The notes: a model not told the origin generated them from the sequence alone. A DNA stretch of 64,000 nucleotides from Venturia oleaginea (GCA_013176395.1 JABMLP010000003.1:1054001-1118000), one strand, 5' to 3'; shown: positions 23,157-35,206, counted from the stretch's first letter. Made by a program: numbers and translations.

Positions 23157-24940
23157 ATGGCTGTATTCTGTTTTTTTGAACGAGATCTCGGCGAATCTAT
23201 ACATCGATGTTCTATCCGGACTCGTACAAGACATCGTGAGGCTTGGATACGACGTCAAAACCTCAATCTTCTTACCTATAACGCTGCAGATGAGCCCGCC
23301 GGCATCGAGACCGATGACGAGATAGTCGATGATGAGTCTCACACCCCGCCAAGCCCTCAGAATGAGCAGAATGAGCCACTAGATTACGATTCTGATATCG
23401 ATATTGGTGATGGAATCGACTTTGAGCGAAGTAAGTTAAAGTTAACTTTGAGATAAATAGGAACCTTCAGCGATTGAGCAACTTCAATTCTTTTCGAGGA
23501 CGATATAACCTCATTCTACACTACTTTTAATCCCTGTAACGTCCTCTTAGCAGAAATGGCCTTTCATTTACGCTGGAGGTCCCCAAGTTAACATAAAGCT
23601 AACTTTCTTTAAGTACGTCAACTCTCCGACGCCCAATTACGGTATCTACAACTCTCTGAATGGGTTGATTACCATGTCAGCCGAGAACAATACAATATAC
23701 TACGCTATATCGTCGAGGATGGGTGGTCTACACAGTTGCCAGATCTACGCCGCCGCGGCGATGTTCTTACGGCACTGACGAGGCTCGAGGGTAGAACCTT
23801 TGACTGCTGTATCAAGAGTTGTATTGCATACACTGGCGATTACGCTAATCTAGAGGGTTGCAGTAGTTGTAACGAACCTCGTTATTACTATAGCACTCGC
23901 CGTGCACGAAAAACCTTCCTATATATCCCTCTTATACCTCGCCTCAGGTATCAATTCCAATCGGCTATACGAGCAGAGACCCTCCAAAAACACCACCAAA
24001 AGTACTGGATCAACCCTATTGACCAGTTACCATTAGTCTATGATGACTGGTGGTCCGGCGAAAGGTACCGAGATCTCAGAAAAGAAGGCTATTTCAAGCG
24101 ACCAACTGACATCGCTTTTGCACTACATTATGATGGCGTTCAAGCTATCAAATCGGGCAATCACTCGGTCAGCCCAGTCATCCTCGTCAACTATAACCTA
24201 CCACCATCGATTCGCTATAAGAAGGGTAATATATTACTCTCTCTCGTCATTCCAGGGCCCAACAAACATGAGGATATTGACAGCTATCTAAGGCCTCTCG
24301 TTGACGAGCTCAAACTTCTCAAAACTGGGGTCAAGGCACACAATAAATACCGTGGTAGAGAGTTCACGATGCGAGCGAATGTGGTGTTGGTTTGTGGTAA
24401 GTCCCTCTCTATTTCAATATATGGTCATTCGGTTACCGGAGACATCTATAATAATATTTATTTCAACTTCATTCAATAGTCTAGATACTTTTTTAGCTAA
24501 CTAACCTACCATATAGGTGATGGCCCTGCAGTATCTGAGCTCTGCGGAATGAAGCACCCCGGTAATGCAAACTCTCAAAAGACGTCTCAATTGGCTCAAT
24601 CTCGTCACAATACGTCACTGACCTCAATCGCAGGGACCACTATGTCTGCTACCGCACTGCAGCCAATCCACGCTGCAATTTCGGCTCAATATCAACATTT
24701 TTCATGGTCAGATCTCGTCAATTTGCGCTCATTACACGGTGGAAGAACCCTCAATTGGATGACTACGTACACCAGATTACTGTGGCTCACGAGAATGGTA
24801 GAAAGGAAATCATTGAGGTGGAAGGTATCTACTGCCTAATTGGGGTTCTAGAGGAAAAAGATGAGGGCCATCGCACGCGCAAGTCACGGCTTATTGTAGG
24901 GGCTTTGAACTATGTTAGAATGCATGGTTTGGAGCCTTAA
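23157..24940 (+). pseudogene. CACTA transposase (TNP2 type), internally deleted
   Basis: The N-terminal part (about 23157-23456) has an RTRTRH-containing basic stretch. After a probable intron the frame resumes near 23614 and runs to about 24395 with the TNP2 zinc-like motif (CCIKSC...CSSCNEPRYY) and the conserved block around YDDWWSGERY and LHYDGVQ. A typical intron (GTAAGT at about 24398) leads to GDGPAVSELCGMKHPG, the catalytic-Asp region. Shortly after (about 24590-24640) the sequence jumps to a C-terminal-like block in another frame (24704-24940). Several hundred residues of a normal transposase are absent, so an internal deletion is likely. Confidence 0.7.
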
Positions 24941-25216
24941 AATCACTGTATATTAGCTATATTACACTATATTTAGTGGTCATGAGTGACACGGTAATCT
25001 CGCCAAGATCACGAGAATATATTGCTTTTTGAACGGATTGTAATCTACGGGTGTAAGAGTTCAACCCTCAAAGGTGTTTCGCAAGTGAGGGAAGACAGCT
25101 TATATTTCAAGTATCTAAGTACAGAGAAGAAAGTGTAAGTACAGGAAGGATAGCTAGTATATATAATCCTCCTCTTACAATAGATCCTTCTAGAAAGTAT
25201 CTTTAAATGGAAACGT

Positions 25217-25321
25217 GACAGCTTGCAAAATAGAACATGGCAGCTTGCGAAATAGAACATGACAGCTTGCAAAATAGAACATGACAGCTTGCAAAATAGA
25301 ACATGACAGCTTGCAGAATAA
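25217..25321. repeat. 22-bp tandem repeat, about 5 units
   Basis: Unit GACAGCTTGCAAAATAGAACAT repeated head to tail with one or two substitutions per unit, inside the right part of the CACTA element. No spacers, so not a CRISPR array. Confidence 0.85.
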
Positions 25322-25541
25322 CAAGAGAACAATTGGAAATCCAGTCATGGATAAGCTAGAGAGAAGGATTCCATCCCTTAACAACGGGATTTTCTAGTGC
25401 ATTGTAACAAGAAACGTACACCAAAAAACGGAGATTCCATTGTAAATTACACCAAAAAAGGGTGAAATCGGCCACGGGAATCTAGATGTAAAATACACCT
25501 AAAATCGTTGTAATCTACAAAATTCTATGACCGTAGTGAGA

Positions 25542-27479
25542 TGTCGTCTACAGCAGATGATGTTCGTCCTTTCTGATCCACGCGCGGGTTTGAAGGTTTT
25601 GCAGACGTTGGAATTGCACTGTTTCATACTCTATTAGTTCCGACTAACAGATATATAGGTTTAACTTGCCCCAATTCAGTCAGGTTGTCCATATGAGTGG
25701 TTTTTCGTAAATGGAATCGCGCTCGACGCCGACGGGACGAAGTACTTATTGCATCGTATCCGCAACATCCTACTTATAGGCTGTTTCTCTCTCTGTTCTG
25801 ACATTCTCTTTCCTTCATCAAGTTCGTACCGTCGTCCTTGCGTCTTTCGTCATTTCGTCGTGGTGTTGCAATCGTGCACCCACCCACCATCCCATGTATT
25901 TATCGCTTTACATAGACCTTTTCGCTGTGCTTGGATTTCTAGCCCTATCGGGGTTCTTTAGGCATTTGTATGGCCCTAGCGCTTACGAGGCCTACAGAAA
26001 TCCTATATGACAAGAAGCTTCGCCAAAAGCCCGCCAATCGCTTGAAATTGAACTCAATTTCAAGCCAAATATTACCGATATGACTGTGTACGAAATAGGC
26101 AACTAGCCGGCGGGTCGGTACAGAGTATGTATCCTGTAGCGAGAGGAGAGAGGCTGATGATAACTAGAAGACTGAGAGATGTGATATAAATGATAGTGGA
26201 GACAAGCGAGGAAGGTACTTTTTTTGGATAGACCGACTTTGTACAAGATATACTATCTGGAGTGGAACAACACAAAGTATGAATTCAATGAGTGACTGCA
26301 TGACCCTCGAACTGAGTGGAAACTGAGGGCTATCTATACAAAGAGAGTGTACTGACATAGGTTCTGACACCGCAGAGATACCGAGCAAACAAGAGTGAGA
26401 ACAAACAGGTTTTGAAACGACTTTGAGACCGTTGGTGCTACCACCATATTGCAACATATACTGTCGTGTTGGGCAGCTGGATAAATATAGATTTTTGTAA
26501 TACCGTATAAGTTACTCCGCACTATATAGACGACTTTGGCTGGGGTATACAGCTCACCTCCGTACATTTTATATAATATCGTGATTCCGTCCGTCTATCA
26601 AATCTATTTGCACAAGTAATATTATGACTTGTACATCAACGTAGACAATCTTCAAGTTTTAACCGACTAATTGAGTAACTCGAAGGGCTCTACCTTACAC
26701 CGAATCCTAAGTTGATCAGTGAATTCCTACCCTTCGGTAGATTCCGTCCCTTCGGTAGATTCCGTCCAAAATTACAGAACGAGACCAGGGCCGATTCAAT
26801 CCGCTTCCCTGGAATCTATAGTACGATAATATCCAAGAAGCCTCGGGAAAGGTCCCATTGCAAGTTCTAAGCTATAAATACATACATCACCTTAGCGCAC
26901 TGTTAGATGAGTATTACAAGCCGCACTTACCCAGTCTGTCAGCCAGTTGAAGACTTGAAGAATGTTCACGTTGATGCACAAACGACAATACTGATATAGA
27001 GAGTCTCCATGTCGTCATAGGAGCTCTGTCTTTATCTACATACCTAGATCCAGGTGAGCACAATGCCGATGGCAACATTGACGTTTCGTTGTAGCAGGAC
27101 CCACTCAAGTTCCCGACGCCTCAAAGCTTGACAGTAAGCGGAGACTTCAGGGGTCAGTCAGTAGGGTTTGTGCAGGATCTGTACTGCCTGGCTAGGTATT
27201 CAAGATTTGTGGTTTCGGTGTATCCAACCTAGGCCTTCCATGAGCACGAAGTGTAGGCGCTCGATACGTTCAAAATGAAGAGAATACGCCAAAAACCACG
27301 CGGAAAGGATGGTATTTCTGAATGTATATAGATAATTTCAATTCACGTCATACAACTCTAGATGCGTACGAGGCTTTAATTACAATCGCCCAAATCCAAT
27401 GTACCGAGAATTCTGAACCACCCCTCGTACACATCTATAATACAACTTGTTTGCGGATATCTTCCAAAGACACTTGAAG
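25542..27479. other. Gene-poor region, about 1.9 kb
   Basis: No host gene supported. It contains a degenerate dispersed repeat (26268-26455, related to 32163-32357) and two copies of an 18-bp unit, CCCTTCGGTAGATTCCGT, near 26731-26768. The right end is the 3' flank of the FAD hydroxylase. Confidence 0.6.
26268..26455 (-). repeat. Diverged dispersed repeat, possible LTR remnant (copy a)
   Basis: Shares patches with 32163-32357, including TTCAATGAGTGACTGCATG, an AAATGAGGGCTAT-like patch, ATAGGTTCTGA and CACCATATTGCAAC, in the same order and spacing. Read on the minus strand both start TGTTGCAATATGGTG, as an LTR might. No TSD or internal coding region was found. Confidence 0.5.
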
Positions 27480-28976
27480 CTAGCCAGAAACAGTGATACC
27501 ACTTGCGACATTTGAACCCTGCTTATCCTGGTACTCGACTGCATGAACATAGTGCTTCGTGAAGTCATATTGGAGACTCTTCGAACCCTAAAGAATGTTA
27601 TTTCTCGATATATTACTCAAAATTGCTCAAGTGTCAACCCACCGTTATAAGTTGATTCCTGGTGTTTTCGTCCGTCTTTGCCTTCTCACACATTTGAAAG
27701 AATGGATCAGAGGCGGCCACGGTTTCGGGATCAGCCTCGTACATTCGAACGAGGTTGGAGCTGGAGACTGGATCCACCACATTCGAGTATCTTTCTCTTC
27801 GCACTTCGCTGTACTTGGCCAGAATGTCGTCGGTCGCTTTGTTTTGGTAGATGCCATACAGACAGTCAAACAGGTTGCCCACATCTACGATACCGCCAGT
27901 AAGACCTAAGCCCCCGCTATGAAGGTTTTTAGCGGACACAATTCGTATACTGCGGTAGTAAACTCACAATGGATTGCACAGGTGGGCAGCATCACCCGCA
28001 AGTAGGAATCTTCCTACTTTCATACTCGGTGCTAATCGCTGGTGTACCTTGTAAGGGCTAATACTGATCATGTTGTATTCCTCCGGAGTAGGGTTTCCAG
28101 GCAGCATAGCTGCAAATTTCTCCGGCTGTCTTTTGAGGATCTCATCATGACTAAGACCAACCTTTTCGCCATAGGATATTCGCCAAAGACCATCTTTCGA
28201 GATTCGCGCCGCCATATACCAATGCTCCGGATGGATGATGAAGTTGGAGTCATCCCAGCCGAACTTGTCAAAGTCATAGTAAGTCTATTTGTGAGTGAGT
28301 CATGAGGTAGTGGCAGGATTGAGATGAATCTTGCGTACATTGGTCGCAACGAGCTGTACGTCCCAAGTTTTACCAGGAAAAGAATGTTCTCCGAACAAAT
28401 GGCGTCGAACTCGACTATTGGCTCCATCACATCCTACTATATAAGAGGCGTGGAATGTCTTCTTCTCCCCAGTCTCTGTGGACTCGCACTCGACCCAGGC
28501 TTCTTCATCGTCCTGGCCCATGCCAATGACCTTCTGTTTGAATAAGATGGTTGCAGTCTTCTGCTTCTCAAGGTATTGCAACAAGATGGCCCCAAGCTTA
28601 TCGAGAGGCAAACAAACCATCGCATCGGGGCCGTTACCTAAGAGTTCGCCATGCATCCCAATAATCGTAGTGCCATCCAGTTTTCGCCAAGAGACAGTGT
28701 CTGGAGAGAAGCCTTTCGTTTTCAAGTCTTCACCAAGACCTGCACGACGGAGTTCGTAGAGGGCTGGGGCGCTATAATGCGTGGCGCGTGGTCTGCTATC
28801 GATCGTTTCCCCCATATCGACGAGGGTTACAGGAATAGATTTTTGGGAGAGCATTAAGCTCAGGAGCAGCCCAGAAGGTCCCGCGCCAACGACGACGACC
28901 TGTCAAGTGGTATTAGCCCGTGTCTTCCCATTTCCTCTTGACTAATAATGCTCACATTGGTAAGACCTGTTGTCAT
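27480..28976 (-). CDS. FAD-dependent aromatic hydroxylase (PHBH/UbiH fold)
   Basis: Five exons, 28956-28976, 28339-28899, 27968-28284, 27643-27916 and 27480-27587, give 426 residues. The seven-codon first exon is needed to complete the dinucleotide loop VVVVGAGPSG (GAGPSG at 12-17). The DG motif of flavoprotein hydroxylases (VGCDGANSRVRR) and the second FAD motif (LLAGDAAHLCNPFGG) are present and in order. This family inserts one oxygen from O2 into a phenolic ring using NAD(P)H. It resembles, from memory, fungal phytoalexin-hydroxylating (MAK1-like) proteins. It is divergently arranged with the ring-cleavage dioxygenase, about 860 bp between start codons, so it may make that enzyme's hydroquinone substrate (inference). 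Confidence 0.9.
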
Positions 28977-29839
28977 AATGGATGATGGATTCTGTTCGTT
29001 ACACGTAAGTTGAGACAAAGACAGAAAGTTGATGAGGTAGCTTGGAGTGATATATTGTGCTGCATGATATATCCTGATGGGTGATATACTCTGATGAAGT
29101 GCAGCTCGATGGTGATGTGTGGGGTCGCATGTGGGGAGTCTGGTTTGGCATCTGGTGGAATGTTAGTCGAATTCATGGTGACGAGGGCATGCTCCTATTC
29201 GAGTAACTGCAGGTGCGGAGAACAGAGCCCTCGGTGGGCGCGGAGTGGGGACGTGGGAGTGGGACAAAGTCTTGGTCGTGCCAAAACCGGGCGGGATCGA
29301 AGAGAGTTGCGATACGGGGAAGAGAGTTGGTAGCCACTAAATAATTACTTAGTACTCATGTGCTGTTCCAGTCCGTTCTGAGATATACTATTTCATGATG
29401 AGAAATTCGCATGCAAAGTCATGATGTTCGCTAGCACCATAGTCTTAGTCATGAGGCTCTCAATGAGACTCGTACTGAGCATCATCTACAGCACTACACG
29501 CAATTGCGAACTGAAATCATAGTAATGATAGTATGCACCTCACAGCCTTCTGTTACAATCAGGCTTCAGCCTGATATCTCTCCAATGCCCCATTCTCGCC
29601 GCCCTCACCTTGACCATTCCGCAGTGAGCCGGAGCTGGGCACAAGCAACTATGGAGCAGCTCGGAAGCCGACTTGCCCTTTGCACGAGGAGACTGACAAA
29701 TGCCCAGTTTCTCAGAATTCATACCCCACCTCCATTCCCCACATACGGCGAGCTATAACCATGACCGATTCCTATGAAAATTGTCCAGGACCAGCGGAGA
29801 AGTGCCCAATCAAACTACCTTCTAAGCGGTTTTGCAATT
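28977..29839. promoter_or_regulatory. Divergent promoter region, hydroxylase / dioxygenase
   Basis: 863 bp with no supported gene. ATGTGGGG at 29129-29136, with a near-copy TGTGTGGGG just before it, lies 153 bp from the hydroxylase start. CCCCACAT at 29737-29744 lies 96 bp from the dioxygenase start. Each gene thus has its own copy. Confidence 0.5.
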
Positions 29840-31357
29840 ATGCCTTCCAAACTATCGGACTCGACCGAATATCAAGACATCTTCCATTGGGCAGAAACCC
29901 AGAAGGATGGCACCATCCCATCCTTTGCGACTCGTAAAAACGACCCTTACAAGTACTTGCCTGGCTTCGGTAACTTCCATGAGTCTGAAGCCATTCCCGG
30001 CACGATTCCAAAAGGGCAAAACAGTCCACGATGCGTTCGCTTTGGACTCTACGCGGAGCAGATAACAGCGTCTGCATTTGTCGCTCCAAGGCATAGCAAC
30101 AAGAAAGCATGGCTGTACCGTGCCAGACCTGCCGTAGCTCACCAGGGATTTGTAAGTTTTTCGTCGAGATACTCATCTCGTGATCCAGCGTTCTGACATG
30201 TGTCGCAGACTGACCTTCCCGACAATGAGCAAATGGAGTCCAGTTTCCTCGCTCTCAACCCGCGCGTTCGCGTCTCGCCTACCCAGCTTGCGTGGCTCCC
30301 ATTCGATATACCACAAGATACTGACAAAGTAGACTTTGTTTCTGGTCTCAAGACAGTTGCAGGAGCAGGCGACCCAATGTTGAGGGAAGGGTTAGCAACG
30401 CACGTTTATCTCTGCAACCAAAGCATGGAGAAACGAGCCTTTGTCAACTCAGATGGCGACTTCTGCATCGTGCCACAACAAGGGGCGCTGGATATACAAA
30501 CAGAGTTCGGGCATATGTACGTTCAGCCTGGAGAAATCGCAGTGATTCAACGAGGACAACGATACAAGGTTAAGGTGGAAGGACCATCACGGGGGTACAT
30601 TCTCGAGATTTGGGGATCAAACTTTGAACTTCCAGATCTCGGTCCATTGGGAGCCAACGGACTGGCAAACGCTCGCGACTTCTTGCATCCGAAAGCAGCC
30701 TACGAAGTCACCCAATTGGATCCATGGGAGATTGTTTACAAGTTGGGAGGGAAGTTTTTCAAGAGCACCCAGCAGCACTGCCCTTTCGATGTTATCGCAT
30801 GGCATGGCAACTACGTGCCCTACAAGTACGACCTGACAAAATTCGTGAATGTTGGATCCATTTCTGTGGACCACATTGATCCTTCCATCTTCTGCGTTTT
30901 GACGGCGAAGTCACGCGATCCAACTGCTCCATTGGCTGACATCCTGATCTTCTCACCACGATGGGACGTTGCCAGCCACACTTACCGGCCACCATATTAT
31001 CATCGTAACGCAGCGTCCGAGCTGATGGGACTCATTTATGGGGAGTATGGTGGCCGATCTGATGCGTTCCAACCAGGCAGCATTTCATACGAATGCGGTT
31101 TTGTGCCCCACGGTGTTGCGTTCGAGGACTTCTCAAGAGCCTCGAAAGAGGCTCCTCCTGTGATGCAGATTTCGAAAGGATCGATCGCATTCATGTTTGA
31201 AAGCTGCCGTCCCTTCACCATCACCAACTGGGCATACAATAGTGAAAAGAAACATGAGCACGAGCCCAAGATGTGGGATGATTTGGTGGACAATTTCTCC
31301 AGCCACAGGGAAGAGGTTGAGAAAATTACGGCTGGCCTCGCGAAGAATGGAATTTGA
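29840..31357 (+). CDS. Homogentisate 1,2-dioxygenase family ring-cleavage enzyme
   Basis: Exons 29840-30151 and 30209-31357 give 486 residues, slightly longer than typical fungal HmgA. It shows the family N-terminus (YLPGFGNFHESEAIPG), the APRH.N...WLYR segment and the iron site: His369 and Glu375 in YYHRNAASE and His405 in VPHG, with the same 6 and 30 residue spacings as the human enzyme. The family opens the hydroquinone ring of homogentisate to maleylacetoacetate. No maleylacetoacetate isomerase or fumarylacetoacetase lies nearby, unlike typical tyrosine-catabolism clusters, so it may act on a different hydroquinone. An in-frame ATG at 29774 would add 22 residues; 29840 is chosen because family similarity begins after it. 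Confidence 0.92.
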
Positions 31358-32481
31358 GACACCACCGACATGTACAATACTTGAACTTGAATAGATTCAA
31401 TTGATTTGCTTCATCCTCCTGTAGCGCAAGTGTATCAAAATTGCCTTTTCATGTTTGATGAATATAGAATTTTTGGAGCTAAGTTGATGTTGTTGATGGG
31501 TCACAACCCATTGCTTAATGTATGGAGATGATGGGAGCGGTGCGTTGAGCAAGCCCACAATTCAGTGTCATAAACGGCGGTTTTGGTTCTGTTCTTGCAC
31601 TTTCTTGCTGAGCGCGTTGCGGGAATCCGTCTCCCACGTAATGCAGTGAAGTGGGAGCTCTGATGACTCGTTTCTTAACCTATCTCGAGGATCAAGCCCC
31701 TTGATTTCGAAGCGTTGAGCAACCTTGCCTGGGCATCGAGGACACGACTTCACGATCAAGACGCAGCATATTTCACAAATACTGTATTTTGTCGCTCTTA
31801 ACCTTGGGTTGACAGGCATTAAGCCGCGGACTCCGGTGAGGTATCGTGTCACGTTGAATTACAGGATAGTACTGTTGAATAGGCTTTGTACACGTGTAGA
31901 AACGATATGAATGAATTTGATTGATGATGTATGTACGAGATCTGAAGTCTCTCGTGCAGAGACTTCAGCCCCCCGTATGCCAAGGAATCAACAAGTACAT
32001 AAAAGGTTAGTATCGCTGACTGATCTATGGGCCACTTCCTAAAGAATGAAGTGACGTCCGCTTTCAAGCCTGAATGCCTTACCGGAGTCCGCGAATTAAT
32101 CTCTGTTTAGCTACCAGCGCGGCCCAGGTCGGATTCAATAACGAATGAAAATATATCTGAAGTTGGAACAACACCAAATGTGAGAGGTAAACTGAGGTAA
32201 GATATCGATTCAATGAGTGACTGCATGCCCTCAAACCGAGTGGAAAATGAGGGCTATATATACACTATTGAAAGTACTGAAATAGGTTCTGATGGCTCGG
32301 TCGGTCTTGAGGCCGCCGGAGATATCACCATATTGCACCATATTACACCATATTGCAACAAAATAGGCCTCTAGTAGGCATGATTCACCAATCAGTGACA
32401 TTAGATCTCGAGATTTACATGTCAATCAGCTTACCAGCCAATAGATACCAAACAAACTCGTTAAAACCGTCCTGGGGCGCG
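31358..32481. other. Intergenic region, about 1.1 kb
   Basis: 3' flank of the dioxygenase gene. No host gene supported. Contains the second diverged dispersed repeat (32163-32357). Ends at the 14-bp target duplication of the short retroelement. Confidence 0.6.
32163..32357 (-). repeat. Diverged dispersed repeat, possible LTR remnant (copy b)
   Basis: Related to 26268-26455. Its right part has a 10-bp unit CACCATATTG/A three times in a row. No TSD recognised. Confidence 0.5.
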
Positions 32482-32495
32482 CTCAGTGCGGTCAT

Positions 32496-34098
32496 TGATT
32501 GATTGATTGATTTTATCCTACTCGGTTGCAGCCGCTTAATCACGCAGCTATGTCCGGTTAGGAGGACTTCATCAGACAGCCGACACGTGATAGATTATAT
32601 AATCCACCGCACCCCACTTCGCCCCGTTCACTGAAACAAGACCAGCTGTCCCCTTCGTCCTCCCTCTTTTCCCTTAACCAGTATCTCCAAATGCCCGCTG
32701 GCTCTTGTAGATACTGGTTATTCTGCTAGTATATCTGTGCTATGTAGACTCAAGAGGCAATGCCTCGTGTTTCGCTATCCTTCTACCTACAGTCTCCCTC
32801 TAATGCTCAGCTTTGTCTATCTGTTTCGCCTTATCCCTCAAGGCCAATGGGTTCCCTAAGTATGTTTCTGCTTGTGAAAGTTGCCTTGCACCAGATTCCT
32901 ATGCGGCAGTGTATTTGGTTGAGTGATGCTGGAGACAATAGTAACCATCGTAGTCGTGATTTCGCTGCTTGGATGTGATACTCCGGGTATGCCCGTAGAC
33001 GAGGCCGTCTGGTAGCTGCCGTATTGTATGGCGCCGATCGTGCTATAGACCTGCCGTCTTATAGTCGGAGCCTACCTGCTGCTAGTCGCTCTCCCTACTT
33101 GCTATATCGCGCTCCTACTCTTGCCAATGCCATAACTGGGACGCAACAGTCTGGGGAGAGGCTCAAGGCTACGTCTACTGGCTTGTAGGGAGGGGATTTG
33201 CCGCCAATAAGCTCCTTCTATACGTCCTTACTGCTTACTGTGTTGCGCACCTACTCTTGCCAATGCCATAACTGGGACGCAACAGTTTGGGGAGAGGCTC
33301 AAGGCTCTGGACATCAGCTTGCAGCAGGACGGTTTGCGGAGACGATAGTAGATGAGGTTCTCTAGCAGCTGCCGTATCGTGTCGCACCGATTGTGTTGTA
33401 GACCTGTCGTCTTATAGTCGGAGCCTATCTGCTGCTAGTCGCTCTCCCTGCTTGCTATATCGCGCACCTACTCTTGCCACTGCCATAACTGGGACGCAAC
33501 AGTCTGGGGAGAGGCTCAAGGCTACGTCTGCTAGCTTACAGGGAGGGGATTTGCCGCCAATAGGCTCCTTCTATGCGTCCTTACTACTTACTATGTCGCG
33601 CACCTACTCTTGCCAATGCCATAACTGGGACGCAACAGTTTGGGGAGAGGCTCAAGGCTCTGGGCAACAGCTTGTAGCAGGACGGTTTGCCAAGACGTTG
33701 GGAGAGATTGTCTAGTCGTTGCAGTGGTGTGTGGTGCCGATTGTTGCGCACCGGGCGTCTGGTGTTTGAATTGTGTTGAAGGTATTGCCGTTCTAGCAGT
33801 GACTCGTCGACTCGGAGCGTTGCAGTGTCATCTGGGGTGATGGACTAGCCGGGAGATAGTGACTAGATGGTTGCTGTTGTCTTTGGTGGACGCATCGTTC
33901 GTGTAGCTTGCTCATGTATTCGTCTGCTTGCTCTGCCGTGGCCGCGACGGCGACTCTAGAGGTATCTCATCGACGCTGAGGGACGCGCGATGGCCTCTAG
34001 AGGCCGGAGCGGCCACTGGCAGAGGTGTTTTGATGATCTTTAGATGATAATTCTGTAAATTCCAAAAATTGAGTTCTCGCTGTGTGTGCTGTTTTTCC
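32496..34098 (-). mobile_element. Short non-autonomous LINE-like element, copy 1, 1603 bp
   Basis: Flanked by the 14-bp duplication CTCAGTGCGGTCAT (32482-32495 and 34099-34112). The left end is a TGAT simple-repeat tail, so the 3' end points left. Its 5' terminal ~50 bp (around 34045-34098) resemble the 5' end of the LINE at 42000-42050, and its 3' terminal ~145 bp resemble the LINE's 3' end at 35575-35720, while the interior is unrelated. No credible ORF. Internally it repeats a block containing GCATTGGCAAGAGTAGGTGCG four times (two in the nested copy). It behaves like a SINE-style passenger mobilised by the LINE. Confidence 0.78.
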
Positions 34099-34153
34099 CT
34101 CAGTGCGGTCATGCAGCACTGAGTTTTGCTTCAAGCAACGTGATTGTATTTGA

Positions 34154-35139
34154 TCAAGACTGACTCAGAGTGACATAGGACGGATGTGGCTCATCGTTCG
34201 ACAAGTCTGCGAAAGCACTCCAATGTCTCCCCACTCGCGTCTGCTGTTCAGCCTCATCTGCTATGGCGATACCCAGATCGGCAGCAGTGATCCCATGTAA
34301 ATTTTCTTCCAGACTTGAGTGCTCAAAAAATCCTTCCTTAACGGGTATTTCATCATACACAACCTCGTAAGACCCCGTCCGTTTCCCGGGTCGATACAAC
34401 GCTGGGGGCGAAACAAAGGTCCAACGAAAAGAAGTGTTGCCATCGAAGAACGAGAAGCTCGTTCGGCATGCCGTTACAAACACAAGAGAAGAGTCGTTGT
34501 CTCGAACTTTTTGTTCGTATGCGGCAATTGCTTCGCGGTCTTTTTCATTGTCAGAGCCCATTCTTACCGCCGTGCGAGCATTGCGGTAGGTTCGTAAGGA
34601 TGAACCCATTGATCCCAATCTCTCCTCCATATAGGAGGTATGAGCTTCACTGTCTGCAATACCCTGTCGATAAGCGAGCCAGAAGTCCTTGGTCTCGAGG
34701 CAATTTTCGAAGGGCTTGCCCGGCATGAGAAGGCTGCCGCATCCACCGACCATAATGAAGTATCCCACTTTTGCAGCTCTCGCCGCAATTACGATTCGAC
34801 GGGTCAGCTCCATGAATGGCACTAGTTCTATTAGCGCGAAGAAAGCAGCGCTCTTTTGGGGGTGGAGGGGGGCGCACTGTATTGAAGAGCCCCTTCTCCT
34901 GCAGTATGCGGCCCATATTCGTTTACCACCACCTCAAGCCCCGAAAAGATATCGACCAGGTCCTCGAGGGGGCAGCGAGCGATATCTACGCTCCGAGGGA
35001 AATATCTCTCGTGCTTTCCGAGCTTTTCTGGATGACGTGAGAATCCATGGACACTGTGGCCTCGATTAATGAGCTCTGTGCAGAGATAAGAGCCACCGAA
35101 ACCTGCAGGACCGATTACGCCGATGGTCAATTTCTTCAT
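34154..35139 (-). CDS. NAD(P)-binding reductase/epimerase-like protein (atypical SDR)
   Basis: Exons 34878-35139 and 34154-34827 (50-nt intron) give 311 residues. The N-terminus TIGVIGPAGFGGSYL is a GxxGxxG-type Rossmann loop followed by an Arg in FSRHPEK that would favour NADPH. A second-half motif, YFIMVGGCGSL, resembles NmrA/NAD(P)H-binding (PF13460-type) proteins. No YxxxK active site of classical SDRs is apparent. Role unknown; isoflavone-reductase-like reductions are one possibility. It is flanked on both sides by LINE-related insertions yet keeps an intact frame. ATGTGGGG lies 60 bp upstream of the start codon. Confidence 0.82.
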
Positions 35140-35198
35140 GGTTGGTTCTCCGCCAATTTCGCATGCTACTTGCTGTACCTTTGTAGTTCGTTACATGT

Positions 35199-35206
35199 AT
35201 GTGGGG
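35199..35206 (+). promoter_or_regulatory. Shared promoter word ATGTGGGG, NAD(P)-binding protein gene
   Basis: Exact 8-mer 60 bp upstream of the start codon at 35139, followed by TACTCGAG; an imperfect second copy (GCCCCACAC) lies at about 35217. Confidence 0.5.

Larger units (their letters stand above)
21337..25538. mobile_element. CACTA (EnSpm/CMC) DNA transposon, 4202 bp, probably defective
   Basis: Terminal inverted repeats share CACTACGGTCA (21337-21347 and the complement at 25528-25538), starting with the diagnostic CACTA, and the element is flanked by the 3-bp duplication AGA (21334-21336 and 25539-25541). Subterminal regions repeat ATTGTAA-like words on both sides, as expected for accessory-protein binding. 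It carries a TNP2-type transposase gene on plus and a second ORF on minus, divergent from each other. The transposase seems to lack its middle, so the copy is probably non-autonomous. Confidence 0.88.

Noticed and set aside
23077..23325. Separate small gene upstream of the CACTA transposase
   Set aside because: It overlaps the transposase N-terminal frame inside the element and has no motif of its own.
25217..25321. Short tandem repeats looking like a CRISPR array
   Set aside because: Units are contiguous with no unique spacers, the host is a fungus, and the repeat lies inside a CACTA element.
29840..31357. Region as the standard tyrosine-degradation (hmg) cluster
   Set aside because: Maleylacetoacetate isomerase, fumarylacetoacetase and 4-hydroxyphenylpyruvate dioxygenase are all absent.
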